From assembly GCF_900129795.1 (NCBI RefSeq), contig NZ_FQWW01000007.1:341374-405373 (forward strand): 64,000 bases of DNA, read 5' to 3'. The notes under the pieces were generated by a model. That model was given only the letters and a program-made list of their open reading frames with translations, was not told where the DNA came from and ran no database searches. Position numbers and translations under genes: made by a program. Shown piece after piece: positions 1 to 8,842 of the stretch (position 1 is the first letter of the stretch; every line of letters starts with the position of its first letter). This DNA is from Flavobacterium sp. CF108. Its GTDB lineage: Bacteria; Bacteroidota; Bacteroidia; Flavobacteriales; Flavobacteriaceae.

Positions 1-108
1 ATCATAGTCTTTGTTTTGAATTGTATCAGGAATTTGAATTGCAGTTTTCTGGCCATAAAGATTAACTGCCAAAGATAGATAGATTATTAAATAAAGTGTT
101 TTGATCAT
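1..108 (-). CDS. Partial secreted protein, N-terminal end only
   Basis: Reading leftward from an ATG at 106-108, 36 open codons run off the window edge. The first residues form a plausible signal peptide: MIKTLYLIIYLSLAV followed by NLYGQ, a usual flavobacterial cleavage context, with the mature part starting near Lys21. The visible mature part is too short to assign a family. It is divergent from the lipoprotein gene that starts at 437, and the 328 bases between them could hold promoters for both. It is probably part of the conjugative element, but that is inferred from position only. Confidence 0.55.
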   Translation of the reverse strand, partial: MIKTLYLIIYLSLAVNLYGQKTAIQIPDTIQNKDYD

Positions 109-436
109 AGTAGTGGATTATAGGTTAAGAGATACCATTTGCTTTTTTATATGCTGTTAAAATAAATGTCAGATATAAAAAAAGGATCTCAAATTTAATA
201 TAAACAATTGAAAATGAGCGCTTTTTTGGATGTAAAATGGTGTGTTGATTTTAGTAAAATCCACACTTTTATTTTCTAAAATCCACAAGTAATGTGTTGT
301 GTATAAAAAATAGTGCGTCTAGATTTGCTTTGAATTCAAAAGCAAAAAATTTAGCATCGTGCTAAATAATAGTTCTGCTGACCCGGGTGAAATGAACTGA
401 GAATTATTTCTCATTCACATTCAAATAATCTTAATC
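109..436. other. Divergent intergenic region with short repeats
   Basis: No gene is seen here. The sequence TAAAATCCACA occurs twice, near 255-265 and 279-289, and the first copy forms an inverted repeat with TGTGTTGATTTTA at 241-253. A candidate promoter (297-327) lies to its right. These repeats could be binding sites for a regulator of the divergent genes, which is inference. Confidence 0.35.
297..327 (+). promoter_or_regulatory. Candidate promoter for the 437 lipoprotein gene
   Basis: TTG at 297-299, a 20-base spacer and TAGATTTG at 320-327 match the Bacteroidota sigma-ABfr pattern (TTG, 17-23 bases, TAnnTTTG). The predicted leader to the ATG at 437 would be about 100 bases and contains a small inverted repeat (GAGAAT/ATTTCTC near 399-412). 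Confidence 0.45.
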
Positions 437-1117
437 ATGAAAAAGTTATCATTATGCAACGTTTTCTTTTGTATGTTAGTTTCATGTTCAACAGAATCAG
501 ATATAGAATTATCTGACAATCCATCTAACAACACTAGTACATCAAAAAAGTCTTCTATTCTATCAGGCAATCAATCAAACCCATTTGATGGGGATGGTAA
601 AAAATACGATGATGCACTTCTTTCTTATTTACAAAATAATGAAGCCCCAGATACGATAGAAGAATTAACCGCTCAAATTCAATTTATTTCAGAAGAGTAT
701 ACAACTTCAAATAATAATTTGACCATTACCCCTGAGCATGTTTCTTTAATTATGAATGACCCGATAAATAAATTATTAGGAACTATTGAGAATTCCTCTT
801 TAGGTATGCAGGCGAAGGCAGAAGTTGTAGGTTTCATTGAAAATTTAATTGATCTTCAGGAAGAAGAATATGAGCAAATTTATAATTACATCATTTCTTA
901 TGAAACGCAGGTAATTGCTAATACAGAATTGAGTACCGAAGAAAAGCAAAGCATTCTTATTATTTCCTCAATTTCAACCTACGCACTTGAAGGAGAATCA
1001 AAACGGAAAGATAAAGATTGGGAAACATCAGTAGGCAACAGAGAACCAAAACCGTTTTTCGATTATAATCAGACGCCCCTTATTTCTCTCATTGCATTGC
1101 TTGATGCAATCATTTAG
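437..1117 (+). CDS. Lipoprotein of unknown function
   Basis: A 226-residue protein with a lipoprotein signal: basic start, hydrophobic stretch, then LVSC, so Cys17 is the likely lipidated residue. A low-complexity Ser/Asn/Lys linker covers about residues 25-50. The rest is acidic and predicted helical (many Glu, Ile and Asn), ending in a hydrophobic LISLIALLDAII tail. I recognise no family. It sits at the regulatory end of the conjugative element, before an AraC-type regulator, and ends just before a long perfect hairpin, so it is probably a separate transcription unit. A surface or entry-exclusion role is possible but nothing in the sequence shows it. Confidence 0.7.
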   Translation: MKKLSLCNVFFCMLVSCSTESDIELSDNPSNNTSTSKKSSILSGNQSNPFDGDGKKYDDALLSYLQNNEAPDTIEELTAQIQFISEEYTTSNNNLTITPEHVSLIMNDPINKLLGTIENSSLGMQAKAEVVGFIENLIDLQEEEYEQIYNYIISYETQVIANTELSTEEKQSILIISSISTYALEGESKRKDKDWETSVGNREPKPFFDYNQTPLISLIALLDAII

Positions 1118-1129
1118 CTCAGTTTTTGT

Positions 1130-1192
1130 GATGAAATAAAGACTCATTTTAGAGGCTAGAGAAAACCTATTTATGTGAGTCTTTATTTCATC
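1130..1192. terminator. Long hairpin, probable terminator
   Basis: GATGAAATAAAGACTCA (1130-1146) is perfectly complementary to TGAGTCTTTATTTCATC (1176-1192), a 17-bp stem with a 29-base loop. It begins 12 bases after the stop codon of the lipoprotein gene. There is no clean run of T after it, so it may be a processing or stability hairpin instead of a simple intrinsic terminator. Confidence 0.5.
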
Positions 1193-1386
1193 TTAAAACC
1201 TTCTAATTAGGATGAAACTTTTGCCAGTATTATAACTCTAATCCCAGAAAATCCAAACTTATTTATCTATAATAGAAATCAATACCTGTTTCTTGTCATT
1301 TAGAAGGGGTTTTATGCTGTCTCTTAAGGGTAAGATATCAGTATTATTTCTGCTTTTATAAGATGTTTTTTTGAACTATTCTAAAC

Positions 1387-2274
1387 ATGATCAAAGATTT
1401 AATAAATATTGAACTAAAAGACCTGCCTGTTGAAGGTTTGGATATTCACATCATCAAAAAATATGTGATTAAAACGAGTAGTGATGAATCCTTCATTGTC
1501 AATAATTTTTCAATACTGCTTATAAAATCAGGTAAGTTTAAAATTCAGCTAAAAGAAATTACACAGGAATTAACGGCAAGAGATTTAATGATTATTCCTA
1601 AAAATTCTTTTTGTACGCTATTGGAAGTTCATGATAAAATGCAATTATTTTTAATTTCATTCACGTCAGATTTTGTCTTTAAAAATTCTTTAAAGAAAGA
1701 ATTAGTGGAATCTTTTTATTTTTTGATTGCAAAATCTTCAATGAAAATTCAACTGGAAGAAAAGGACTTTTTAGTACTGTCGCTCATTTATAAACTTATT
1801 TATTTAGTTATTAAGGATGTGGAAAAAAGTGTTTTTGATCAGGAATTACAGCGTATCAGTTTTAATCTATTTCTATATGAACTAAAACAGATATATGTAA
1901 GATACAATAATGATTTAATACTAAATCTAGCAAGAAAGGAAAGCCTTACAATTGAGTTTCTTACCATTGTTACAATTCATTGTATGAAACATCACAGCGT
2001 GAAGTTTTACGCGGGATCTTTATTTGTTACCTCTGGATATTTAAGTAAAATAGTTAAACAAACAACAGGAAAAACTCTTAAAGGGATAATTGCAGATGCT
2101 ATCATTATTGAAGCCAAGAATCTTCTCGAAGATTTGCATTTAACAATTACTATGATTGCTGAAGAATTGGAATTTAGCGATGCATATACTTTTAGTAAAT
2201 TTTTCAAAAAACATACTTCCATTTCGCCATCTGAATATCGTTCGAATACTATCGAGAGGTTCAAGAACCGTTAG
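1387..2274 (+). CDS. AraC-family transcriptional regulator
   Basis: A 295-residue protein. Residues 1-170 resemble a cupin-like sensing domain (for example SFIVNNFSILLIKSGKFK), and residues 195-290 form the AraC double helix-turn-helix. The C-terminal helix region FSDAYTFSKFFKKHTSISPSE is close to the family signature around FsdqsyFsrvFKk..G.SPseyR. It acts in the cytoplasm as a DNA-binding regulator. It is followed after 35 bases by an RteC-like gene, so the two may be co-transcribed as the control module of the conjugative element. The ligand is unknown. The divergence of the N-terminal half from named AraC subfamilies leaves its target open. Confidence 0.85.
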   Translation: MIKDLINIELKDLPVEGLDIHIIKKYVIKTSSDESFIVNNFSILLIKSGKFKIQLKEITQELTARDLMIIPKNSFCTLLEVHDKMQLFLISFTSDFVFKNSLKKELVESFYFLIAKSSMKIQLEEKDFLVLSLIYKLIYLVIKDVEKSVFDQELQRISFNLFLYELKQIYVRYNNDLILNLARKESLTIEFLTIVTIHCMKHHSVKFYAGSLFVTSGYLSKIVKQTTGKTLKGIIADAIIIEAKNLLEDLHLTITMIAEELEFSDAYTFSKFFKKHTSISPSEYRSNTIERFKNR

Positions 2275-2309
2275 TTTTCGTTGCACTAAATGTAAATTAA
2301 AACAACAGT

Positions 2310-3503
2310 ATGATGATTAGTATGTATCCTTTAGAATGGTTAGACTCTCTGATATTGTATACTTTTAATCCAAAGAAGACAAATGTCAAAATGCTGTCAA
2401 AGAGTGAATTATTTCTAATATCTGAAAATGTTTTAAAAGAATCACAAAAGGTTCAAATTCAACTTAAAAAAGAGGTTTTTTCTTTACATAAGAAGAGACA
2501 TATTCGACTGCTGGTACGCAAATACCACTCAACGTTAATATTTCTTCTCGACAATATAGTAGAGAATCAGCAGGATGAAATGCTAAAATCAAGCGCAGTT
2601 TTAAAAATTGTGGATTTAATAATAAACAGTTTAGATGAACTTCTTTCGTTTGTTGAAAATAGATACTCCAATTATTTAAGTCTTGATGAAAGAGCGCCAG
2701 TGACTTATTTAATAGTTTCCAGAAAAGAATTGCTTTTAAGATTGGAGAGGCTCAAAAAAAGAAAAATAAGTGATAGTTCAGATCAGAAAGTGATGGAAAT
2801 TATAATTGATGTTCTTTCCGAAACAATCCAATCCGGTATGGGGCATAAAATTACCTATAGACAGATTTTTTATCAAAAAGAACTTTTGAAGAGCTTAGAA
2901 ATATTTGCAGAGACAAATGAAAGATCAAATTTTTATTCCGGTCTGCATGAAGTATTAATAGCGCAAAATTTTAACTGTCATAAATACATAAATCATTTTA
3001 TTGATCAAATTTCCATTGAACTTAATTCTCAGGATAATTTGAAAAGTAAGATGAGTGAACTTCTCTTTTATTATAAGGAGTTCAGTCAGTTGTTATCGAA
3101 TGAAAAGGGAACGTTTGATCCGAGTCAGCAAAATATTAAATATGTATTAGAAAATTGGTTTAAACATGAGATCGCTTATTTAGAAAGAAAAATAGAGTTG
3201 TCTTTAGAAACTGATGACATGATAATCAGCAGTTTTCAAATGAATAAGCAGAATAAGATTGAATGTATTTTATCAACAGATCAAATGGCCCTGATATTAA
3301 GGGCTGGCGATGAGTCCAGAATTTTGAAGGCAAAATCAATGAGCCATGTTTTTAAAACGATTGTTCCACATCTTGCAACTTCACAAAAAAAAGATTTGTC
3401 ATATAATGCTATGCGCAGCAAATCGTATGTGGCAGAAGAAAGGGATAAGGAAATTGCGATTAAAACATTAGAACGTATAATAAAACATATAAAGGAGTAT
3501 TAA
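2310..3503 (+). CDS. RteC-like regulatory protein (tentative)
   Basis: A 397-residue, strongly helical, Lys/Glu/Leu-rich cytoplasmic protein without signal or membrane segments. The last 80 residues, from LSTDQMALILRAGDES through the ISRSV-like VPHLATSQKKDLSYNAMRSK to a helical end, resemble the C-terminal half of RteC, which activates excision of Bacteroides CTnDOT elements. I base this on remembered sequence character, not an alignment. The neighbourhood fits: an AraC regulator upstream and the tra operon downstream. If correct, it would link a regulatory cue to excision or transfer. It could instead be an unrelated element-encoded helical protein. Confidence 0.5.
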   Translation: MMISMYPLEWLDSLILYTFNPKKTNVKMLSKSELFLISENVLKESQKVQIQLKKEVFSLHKKRHIRLLVRKYHSTLIFLLDNIVENQQDEMLKSSAVLKIVDLIINSLDELLSFVENRYSNYLSLDERAPVTYLIVSRKELLLRLERLKKRKISDSSDQKVMEIIIDVLSETIQSGMGHKITYRQIFYQKELLKSLEIFAETNERSNFYSGLHEVLIAQNFNCHKYINHFIDQISIELNSQDNLKSKMSELLFYYKEFSQLLSNEKGTFDPSQQNIKYVLENWFKHEIAYLERKIELSLETDDMIISSFQMNKQNKIECILSTDQMALILRAGDESRILKAKSMSHVFKTIVPHLATSQKKDLSYNAMRSKSYVAEERDKEIAIKTLERIIKHIKEY

Positions 3504-3520
3504 TAACTAAATATTAAAAC

Positions 3521-4078
3521 ATGAAAAAAGCAGTAAAAATTTTATTAGGATTAAGTCTTATATTAGCAGGATGTAATAGTAAGAGCTTAGATAACAAGAC
3601 AGCAGCAGATCTTATAATTCAAAAATATAAGTATCCTAAAGTTGTGTATTATGATGTATTCTGCGGTGATCCCGTACATGCGCGCAGAGCAATTGATGCA
3701 GGATTGGAAGAAAAAGGACTAGTGACTGTGGATCGAACGCAAAAACTAAAGGATATTGGAAACCCTTTAATTCATTTTACCGATTCGGCTAAGCCTTATT
3801 TATTAGAAACTCCTAAAGAGGACAGACAATACAATATTCAAAGAGTAAAGGTTGCTGATGAAAAATTTGGCAAAATTACCAGGATTCTATCCAATACCTC
3901 TAATAAAGAAATAACCATTGTAGAGTATACCATAGTACGGGATAAAAATGACTTTGGGCCATTATGGCAAAATTTAGATAATAATAGCAAGCGTAAAGAA
4001 TATTTTTATTTTACGGATAACGGCTGGCAGATTATCGACAAGTCAGATGTAGAGCTTATGAATTTCAAAGTATATTAA
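3521..4078 (+). CDS. Lipoprotein of unknown function
   Basis: A 185-residue protein with a lipoprotein signal ending LILAGC (lipidated Cys18). The mature part has two more cysteines, one in YYDVFCGDP, and ends in a beta-rich segment (EYFYFTDNGWQIID). It begins 17 bases after the RteC-like gene and is followed by a clear terminator, so it likely closes the regulatory operon. Family not recognised. Conjugative elements of this phylum often carry such unassigned envelope lipoproteins. Confidence 0.7.
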   Translation: MKKAVKILLGLSLILAGCNSKSLDNKTAADLIIQKYKYPKVVYYDVFCGDPVHARRAIDAGLEEKGLVTVDRTQKLKDIGNPLIHFTDSAKPYLLETPKEDRQYNIQRVKVADEKFGKITRILSNTSNKEITIVEYTIVRDKNDFGPLWQNLDNNSKRKEYFYFTDNGWQIIDKSDVELMNFKVY

Positions 4079-4138
4079 AATTAGTCACTTCAATGAAACG
4101 ATAAAATTTTAAAATTTCAATTTTTATACATGTAACCA

Positions 4139-4162
4139 GCCTCTTTTTTTAGAGGTTTTTTT
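4139..4162 (+). terminator. Intrinsic terminator
   Basis: CCTCT (4140-4144), a T-rich loop and AGAGG (4151-4155) are followed by a run of seven T. It lies 60 bases after the lipoprotein stop codon and separates the regulatory genes from the tra operon. Confidence 0.6.
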
Positions 4163-4183
4163 ATTGATTTTACTGAAAAAATT

Positions 4184-4216
4184 GAGGGTACAACTGGGGT
4201 ACAACAAAAGTTGTAC
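4184..4216. repeat. TACAAC repeat cluster with inverted repeat
   Basis: GTACAAC (4199-4205), AAAA, GTTGTAC (4210-4216) is a perfect 7-bp inverted repeat. It overlaps TACAACTGGGGTACAA (4189-4204), which matches a sequence beside the integrase promoter (18264-18279) at 13 of 16 bases. It may be a regulator or recombinase arm site. It lies just upstream of the tra operon, where an operator would be expected. Confidence 0.4.
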
Positions 4217-4312
4217 TTGTAGAAAATTTATTCAATTTGTTCCTTTGGTCTGTAGAATAAATCATATCAAAATTGGTAACGGTTTTTATGCATAGGATGA
4301 AAAGGATGTTGA

Positions 4313-4816
4313 ATGATTAATGGAAAGGCTATGTTTACGAATATTTCATGGAGCAATTATATAATTGCCGTTTGTGTGCTGGTATTTATCTGGTACCTGG
4401 TTGTTGGATTTAAGTTTTATTTTTTTGATTTCAAACAGATTATTTCAGGTGAACAAAAAATTAAATTTCTAAACTTTAGAAATAAAAATGAAAGTCAATT
4501 TATCTCCAATTCTTCAGGAGAAAACAATTTAAAAGGATCAATATTTTCATCCTATCCAGAATCATTTGACACTCTGGATGATACAGAGGAATTATCAGAC
4601 AGGCTTACAAAAGCTATTGCTGAAAGTATCGAGCGAAATTTATCTAAGGAAGAGTTTGAAAATTATCTTAGATTATTGCTTTCCGAATACCCGTTTGTAA
4701 AGATTTCAGCTTTACGGGAAAATATAAATAAACTTATTGTTTCAGAATCTGAAAAATACCCAAACCTTCTTTTGACATATCCGCAGACCGATAGTTTGTG
4801 GGATGATGCTATTTAA
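4313..4816 (+). CDS. Membrane-anchored protein at head of tra operon
   Basis: A 167-residue protein with one N-terminal membrane segment (about residues 13-34, IIAVCVLVFIWYLVVGF) and a cytoplasmic, acidic, helical remainder that is rich in Ser, Glu and Leu. It stands where traC/traD-like genes precede traE in Bacteroidota conjugation loci, and such small membrane proteins are usually of unknown role. An internal ATG at 4331 (MFTNISW) would give a start closer to the membrane segment. Part of the tra operon by orientation and spacing. Confidence 0.7.
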   Translation: MINGKAMFTNISWSNYIIAVCVLVFIWYLVVGFKFYFFDFKQIISGEQKIKFLNFRNKNESQFISNSSGENNLKGSIFSSYPESFDTLDDTEELSDRLTKAIAESIERNLSKEEFENYLRLLLSEYPFVKISALRENINKLIVSESEKYPNLLLTYPQTDSLWDDAI

Positions 4817-4946
4817 ACATAAAGAATATAGTGGAGGAATAATCCCTGTTCTCTCTGGTGCGGTATGGCTTAATGTGACAGGAAATAGAGCTGTAACGGT
4901 GAGTATTCCTCCGCTTATTATTGAAAATAATCGAAACTTTAAATGA
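4803..4946 (+). CDS. Candidate small protein upstream of traE
   Basis: An open frame of 47 codons overlaps the stop of the preceding gene by 14 bases and ends 7 bases before the traE ATG, so it fills the only gap in the operon. The predicted peptide (MMLFKHKEYSGGIIPVLSG and onward) is mixed hydrophobic and basic and shows no family motif. Two adjacent ATG codons (4803 and 4806) could start it by coupling. The same stretch contains a 9-bp inverted repeat (GGAGGAATA/TATTCCTCC), so it may instead be an untranslated RNA structure. Low confidence as a protein. Confidence 0.3.
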   Translation: MMLFKHKEYSGGIIPVLSGAVWLNVTGNRAVTVSIPPLIIENNRNFK

Positions 4947-4952
4947 TGTGTG

Positions 4953-5291
4953 ATGAGAAAATGTAAAAAGGATCTAAAGTGTTTTTCGAAAGTGAAATTA
5001 ATATCAGTTCTAGCAGTAATGCTGTTGCTATTTATAAACTTCAAAGGATATGGTCAGGATGGTGTTGCCGGAATAAATGAAGCCAATCAAAAGGTCAGGA
5101 GTTACTTTGATGCCGGTACGGAACTTATGTATGCCGTTGGAGCATTACTTGGACTAATTGGTGCAGTGAAAGTGTACCAGAAATGGAATGCTGGCGATCC
5201 GGATACTGGTAAAGTTGCTGCTGCCTGGTTTGGGAGCTGTGTTTTTTTAGTTGTGGTGGCTACAGTTATCAAATCCTTTTTTGGAGTTTAA
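4953..5291 (+). CDS. traE: Conjugation protein TraE (DUF4134, VirB2-like pilin)
   Basis: A 112-residue protein. A long basic start and hydrophobic segment (residues 15-33) end near GYGQ, a likely signal peptidase site. Two further membrane segments follow: MYAVGALLGLIGAVKVY, and a C-terminal one in FGSCVFLVVVATVIKSFF. The motif YQKWNAGDPDTGK between them is characteristic of Bacteroidota TraE. It is thought to be the pilin-like or inner-membrane subunit of the type IV secretion channel. I chose the ATG at 4953 over a GTG one codon earlier. Directly followed by traF and traG. Confidence 0.9.
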   Translation: MRKCKKDLKCFSKVKLISVLAVMLLLFINFKGYGQDGVAGINEANQKVRSYFDAGTELMYAVGALLGLIGAVKVYQKWNAGDPDTGKVAAAWFGSCVFLVVVATVIKSFFGV

Positions 5292-5310
5292 AAATATGAA
5301 ACTTTGAAAA

Positions 5311-5625
5311 ATGAGCAACAGCGTATACCAAATCAATAAAGGAATTAACCAATCAATTGAGTTTAAAGGGCTAAAAGCTCAGTACATATGGTACTTGGGT
5401 GGAGGTATGGTTGGGCTTATGATTCTTTTTGCAATTCTTTTTTTTATTGGAATTCCTTCTCTAATCTGTGTTGCATTTATTGGTGTCGCAGGAACTGTAA
5501 TGGTTGTCAAAATTTACAAAATGAGCCATCAGTATGGAGAATACGGCATGATGAAAGCCATAGCCAAAAAGCAGATTCCAAAGAATGTAAAAGTCTATAG
5601 CAGGAGAATTTTCACTAATGGATAG
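5311..5625 (+). CDS. traF: Conjugation protein TraF (DUF4133, VirB3-like)
   Basis: A 104-residue inner-membrane protein with two adjacent membrane segments (about residues 27-70, YLGGGMVGLMILFAILFF and SLICVAFIGVAGTVMVV). A short basic C-terminal tail follows. Size, topology and position between traE and traG match the VirB3-like TraF of Bacteroidota elements, which associates with the TraG ATPase. The start follows an A-rich leader (TTTGAAAA). Confidence 0.88.
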   Translation: MSNSVYQINKGINQSIEFKGLKAQYIWYLGGGMVGLMILFAILFFIGIPSLICVAFIGVAGTVMVVKIYKMSHQYGEYGMMKAIAKKQIPKNVKVYSRRIFTNG

Positions 5626-5657
5626 TTATGGGATCTTAATGGTAAAATTAAGTAGTG

Positions 5658-8126
5658 ATGGAGAAAGTGATAGATGATGTTTTACCAATTATGGACGTTC
5701 AGCATGACTGTATCTTGTCCAAGCAGGGAGATGTAACGGTAGTTTTTAAAGCAGAACTTCCTGAGATTTTTACTTTATCGGACCAGGAATATGAGGTGTT
5801 TCATCAGAGCTGGATTAAAGCGATTAAAATACTTCCAAAGTTTTGTGTATTCCATAAGCAGGACTGGTTTTTGGAGAGTCAATATAAGGCAGATTTTAGA
5901 AATGATGACAGCAGTTTTTTAACCAGAAGCAGTGAGCGGTTTTTTAATGAAAGACCGTTTTTGGATCATTCCTGCTATATTATAATAACTAAAAAACCGA
6001 TAGGAAGAAAAAACTCAAGTTCGTTATTTTCTAATCTAATCCGAAGTTCCATTGCACCGGAGGAAACACTAAAAACCCAATTGCTTCAAGATTTTATTGA
6101 CAGCACAGGCCAGTTTAAGAGAATTATGGAAGACAGCGGTTTTGTAAAGCTAACCCGCTTAAGAAACGACAAGCTTAAGAGCCAGAACCGTAATATTGGT
6201 CTTGTAGAGAAATATTGTTTTTTATCTGACAATGAAAACTCATTTGTGTATCAGGATATTAAATTTAGTGAAGGATTACAGGTAGGAGATAAGAACTGTC
6301 AATTATTTACATTAGGAGACGCTGCTGACTTGCCCGCCCTTTGCGGATCAAGAATCAATTATGACCGGTATTCCACAGATAAAACAAAGTTCAGCGTAGG
6401 ATTTGCCTCGACTCTTGGACAATTATTATCATGTAATCATATCTATAATCAGTACATCTTCATTGAAGATGCTCAGAAAACCATTCAAAAACTGGAAAGT
6501 AAAAGACTGCGATTGCAGTCGTTATCTGCCTATAGCAGGGAGAATCTAATAGCCAGAGATGCTACAAACGATTTTTTAAATGAAGCTATTTCTCAGCAGA
6601 GACTTCCAGTTAAAGCGCATTTTAATGTACTGGCCTGGACGTCAGATCTGGAGGAATTAAAGGATATCAAGAACAAAGTATCATCGGCTCTGGCACAGAT
6701 GGATTCTGCAGCTAAGCAGGAAACAGTAGGAGCACCACAAATTTATTGGGCAGGAATACCCGGCAACGCAGCTGATTTTCCAATGAATGACACCTTTGAT
6801 ACTTTCACCGAGCAGGCTGTCTGTTTTTTAAATATGGAAACAGGTTACAGATCTTCTTTGAGTCCTATGGGAATCCGACTGGGAGATCGGTTAACTGGCA
6901 AACCTGTTCATGTCGATATTAGTGATGAACCTGTAAAAATGGGTATATGTACGAATCGCAATAAGTTTATATTGGGGCCATCAGGAAGCGGTAAATCATT
7001 TTTTACCAATCATATGGTAAGAAGCTATTATGAGCAGGGAACACATATTGTGCTGGTGGATGTCGGGCACAGTTACAAGGGATTATGTGATATGGTTGGC
7101 GGCTATTATTTTACTTATGATGAAAAGAATCCCATCAGGTTCAATCCTTTTTACATCAGCGAAGGGGACAGCCTGGATACAGAGAAAAAAGAAAGCATTA
7201 AGACGCTTTTATTGGCTCTTTGGAAAAAAGACGATGAAACTTTCAACAGGAGTGAATATGTTGCTCTGTCAAATTCACTACAATTATACTATGAGAAATT
7301 GGAAGCTGATTCTTCAATTTTTCCCTGTTTCAACACCTTTTATGAATTTTTGAAAGATGACTTTGTTCCCATATTGGAAAGTGATAAGGTAAAAGAAAAA
7401 GATTTTGATGTCAATAATTTTCTTTACGTGCTCCGTCCGTATTATAAGAACGGTGAGTTTGATTACCTGCTGAATGCGACCGAAAATCTGGAGCTTTTGA
7501 AAGAGCGGTTTATAGTTTTTGAACTTGATAATATCAAAGATCACCCTATACTTTTTCCGGTGGTGACGATCATTATTATGGAAGTATTTATCAGTAAAAT
7601 GCGAAAGCTTAAAGGGATTCGTAAAATGATATTGATCGAAGAGGCGTGGAAAGCAATAGCGAGGGAAGGGATGGCTGAATATATTAAGTATTTGTTCAAG
7701 ACTGTGCGGAAGTTCTTTGGAGAGGCTATTGTAGTGACTCAGGAGGTTGAAGATATTATTTCTTCGCCTGTAGTCAAACAGGCGATTATCAATAACAGTG
7801 ACTGCAAGATCCTTTTGGATCAAAGCAAGTATCAAAATAAATTTGATCAGATTCAGGAACTTCTGGGACTCACCGAAAAGGAAAAGGCTTTGGTGCTGTC
7901 GGTAAATAAATCCAATGACCCTGATAAAAAATATAAGGAAGTATTTATATCACTGGGAGGAATGCTTTCCAAAGTGTATCGAACGGAAGTTTCGCTTGAA
8001 GAGTATCTGGCGTATACAACTGAAGAAAGTGAGAAGGTAAAAGTGAATGCTTATGCTAAAAAGTATGATGGAGACATTAAGAAAGGAATCGCCGCTCTGG
8101 CATTTGATATGAGAAATGCAACTTAA
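5658..8126 (+). CDS. traG: Conjugation ATPase TraG (VirB4 family)
   Basis: An 822-residue cytoplasmic or membrane-associated ATPase that energises assembly of the mating channel. The N-terminal domain (about 1-420) is the CagE/TrbE/VirB4-type region. The ATPase domain starts with a Walker A motif, GPSGSGKS, near residue 440. A Walker B-like segment, MILIEEAWK, lies near 660, and VVTQEVEDI follows. The length is normal for the family (800-850). I use the ATG at 5658 over the GTG one codon upstream. Located in the core tra operon after traF, with traI 11 bases downstream. No frameshift or missing motif is seen, so the secretion system looks intact at this step. Confidence 0.95.
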   Translation: MEKVIDDVLPIMDVQHDCILSKQGDVTVVFKAELPEIFTLSDQEYEVFHQSWIKAIKILPKFCVFHKQDWFLESQYKADFRNDDSSFLTRSSERFFNERPFLDHSCYIIITKKPIGRKNSSSLFSNLIRSSIAPEETLKTQLLQDFIDSTGQFKRIMEDSGFVKLTRLRNDKLKSQNRNIGLVEKYCFLSDNENSFVYQDIKFSEGLQVGDKNCQLFTLGDAADLPALCGSRINYDRYSTDKTKFSVGFASTLGQLLSCNHIYNQYIFIEDAQKTIQKLESKRLRLQSLSAYSRENLIARDATNDFLNEAISQQRLPVKAHFNVLAWTSDLEELKDIKNKVSSALAQMDSAAKQETVGAPQIYWAGIPGNAADFPMNDTFDTFTEQAVCFLNMETGYRSSLSPMGIRLGDRLTGKPVHVDISDEPVKMGICTNRNKFILGPSGSGKSFFTNHMVRSYYEQGTHIVLVDVGHSYKGLCDMVGGYYFTYDEKNPIRFNPFYISEGDSLDTEKKESIKTLLLALWKKDDETFNRSEYVALSNSLQLYYEKLEADSSIFPCFNTFYEFLKDDFVPILESDKVKEKDFDVNNFLYVLRPYYKNGEFDYLLNATENLELLKERFIVFELDNIKDHPILFPVVTIIIMEVFISKMRKLKGIRKMILIEEAWKAIAREGMAEYIKYLFKTVRKFFGEAIVVTQEVEDIISSPVVKQAIINNSDCKILLDQSKYQNKFDQIQELLGLTEKEKALVLSVNKSNDPDKKYKEVFISLGGMLSKVYRTEVSLEEYLAYTTEESEKVKVNAYAKKYDGDIKKGIAALAFDMRNAT

Positions 8127-8137
8127 ATGAAGGAAAA

Positions 8138-8827
8138 ATGAAAACGAAAATGAAATTGATGATTTACGCGCTTTGCTTTTTACTGGTAAGTGCACCTGTC
8201 AGACCAGCCGAAACCAATGCTGCAATTCCAATACTCGAGATAGTAAAAGCGGTTACAAAAAAGGTAATAAAAGCTATTGACCTCGGAATCCAACGATTGC
8301 AGAATAAAACCATCTGGTTGCAGAATGCACAAAAGCAGGTTGAAAATACACTCTCAAAACTAAAGCTTGATGAGATCTCAAATTGGACAAAAAAACAGCG
8401 AGACCTCTATAAAGGCTACTATGAGGAACTTCAGAAAGTAAAATCTATAATTACCTATTATCAGCGAATAAAAGAAATTACAGCTAAGCAGACAAAATTA
8501 ATTGAAGAATATGAAAGAGCCTGGAACTTGTTTAAACAGGACCGTCATTTTAATGCTTCTGAACTGGAATATATGGAAAAGGTTTATGCTGGAATTCTGG
8601 AGGAGAGCATGAAAAATATTGATCAGATATTCTCCATCCTTGAATCTTTTACAACCCAGATGAGTGATCTAAAGAGACTGGAGATTATTAATGATGCAGC
8701 TGATCAGATAGATGCCAATTACGATGATCTGACGCTTTTTAATAAACAGAATGTTCTTCTGAGTCTGCAGAGAGCCAAAATCGCCAATGATGTAAATAAA
8801 GTCAAACAATTTTACGGAATTCCGTAA
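8138..8827 (+). CDS. traI: Conjugation protein TraI, secreted helical
   Basis: A 229-residue protein with a signal peptide (residues 1-28 or so, ending SAPVRPAETNA). The mature part is helical and probably coiled-coil (long Lys/Glu/Gln stretches). The position after traG and the LEYMEK and LSLQRAK motifs match the periplasmic TraI of Bacteroidota elements. Its C-terminal half shares spaced motifs with the two following genes, which suggests a tandem family (see findings). Starts after an AGGAAAA leader. Its exact role in the channel is unknown; VirB5-like function is a guess. Confidence 0.8.
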   Translation: MKTKMKLMIYALCFLLVSAPVRPAETNAAIPILEIVKAVTKKVIKAIDLGIQRLQNKTIWLQNAQKQVENTLSKLKLDEISNWTKKQRDLYKGYYEELQKVKSIITYYQRIKEITAKQTKLIEEYERAWNLFKQDRHFNASELEYMEKVYAGILEESMKNIDQIFSILESFTTQMSDLKRLEIINDAADQIDANYDDLTLFNKQNVLLSLQRAKIANDVNKVKQFYGIP

Positions 8828-8842
8828 ACAAACATAAAAAAC

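Noticed and set aside
4742..5044. Minus-strand frame of 100 codons across traE's upstream region
   Set aside because: It is antisense to the tra operon with no own promoter. Its sequence only reflects the complementary strand of coding DNA and of the small frame.
5388..5600. Second frame inside traF
   Set aside because: It lies in another frame within a well-supported gene and has a Cys/Asn/Trp-rich, non-natural composition.
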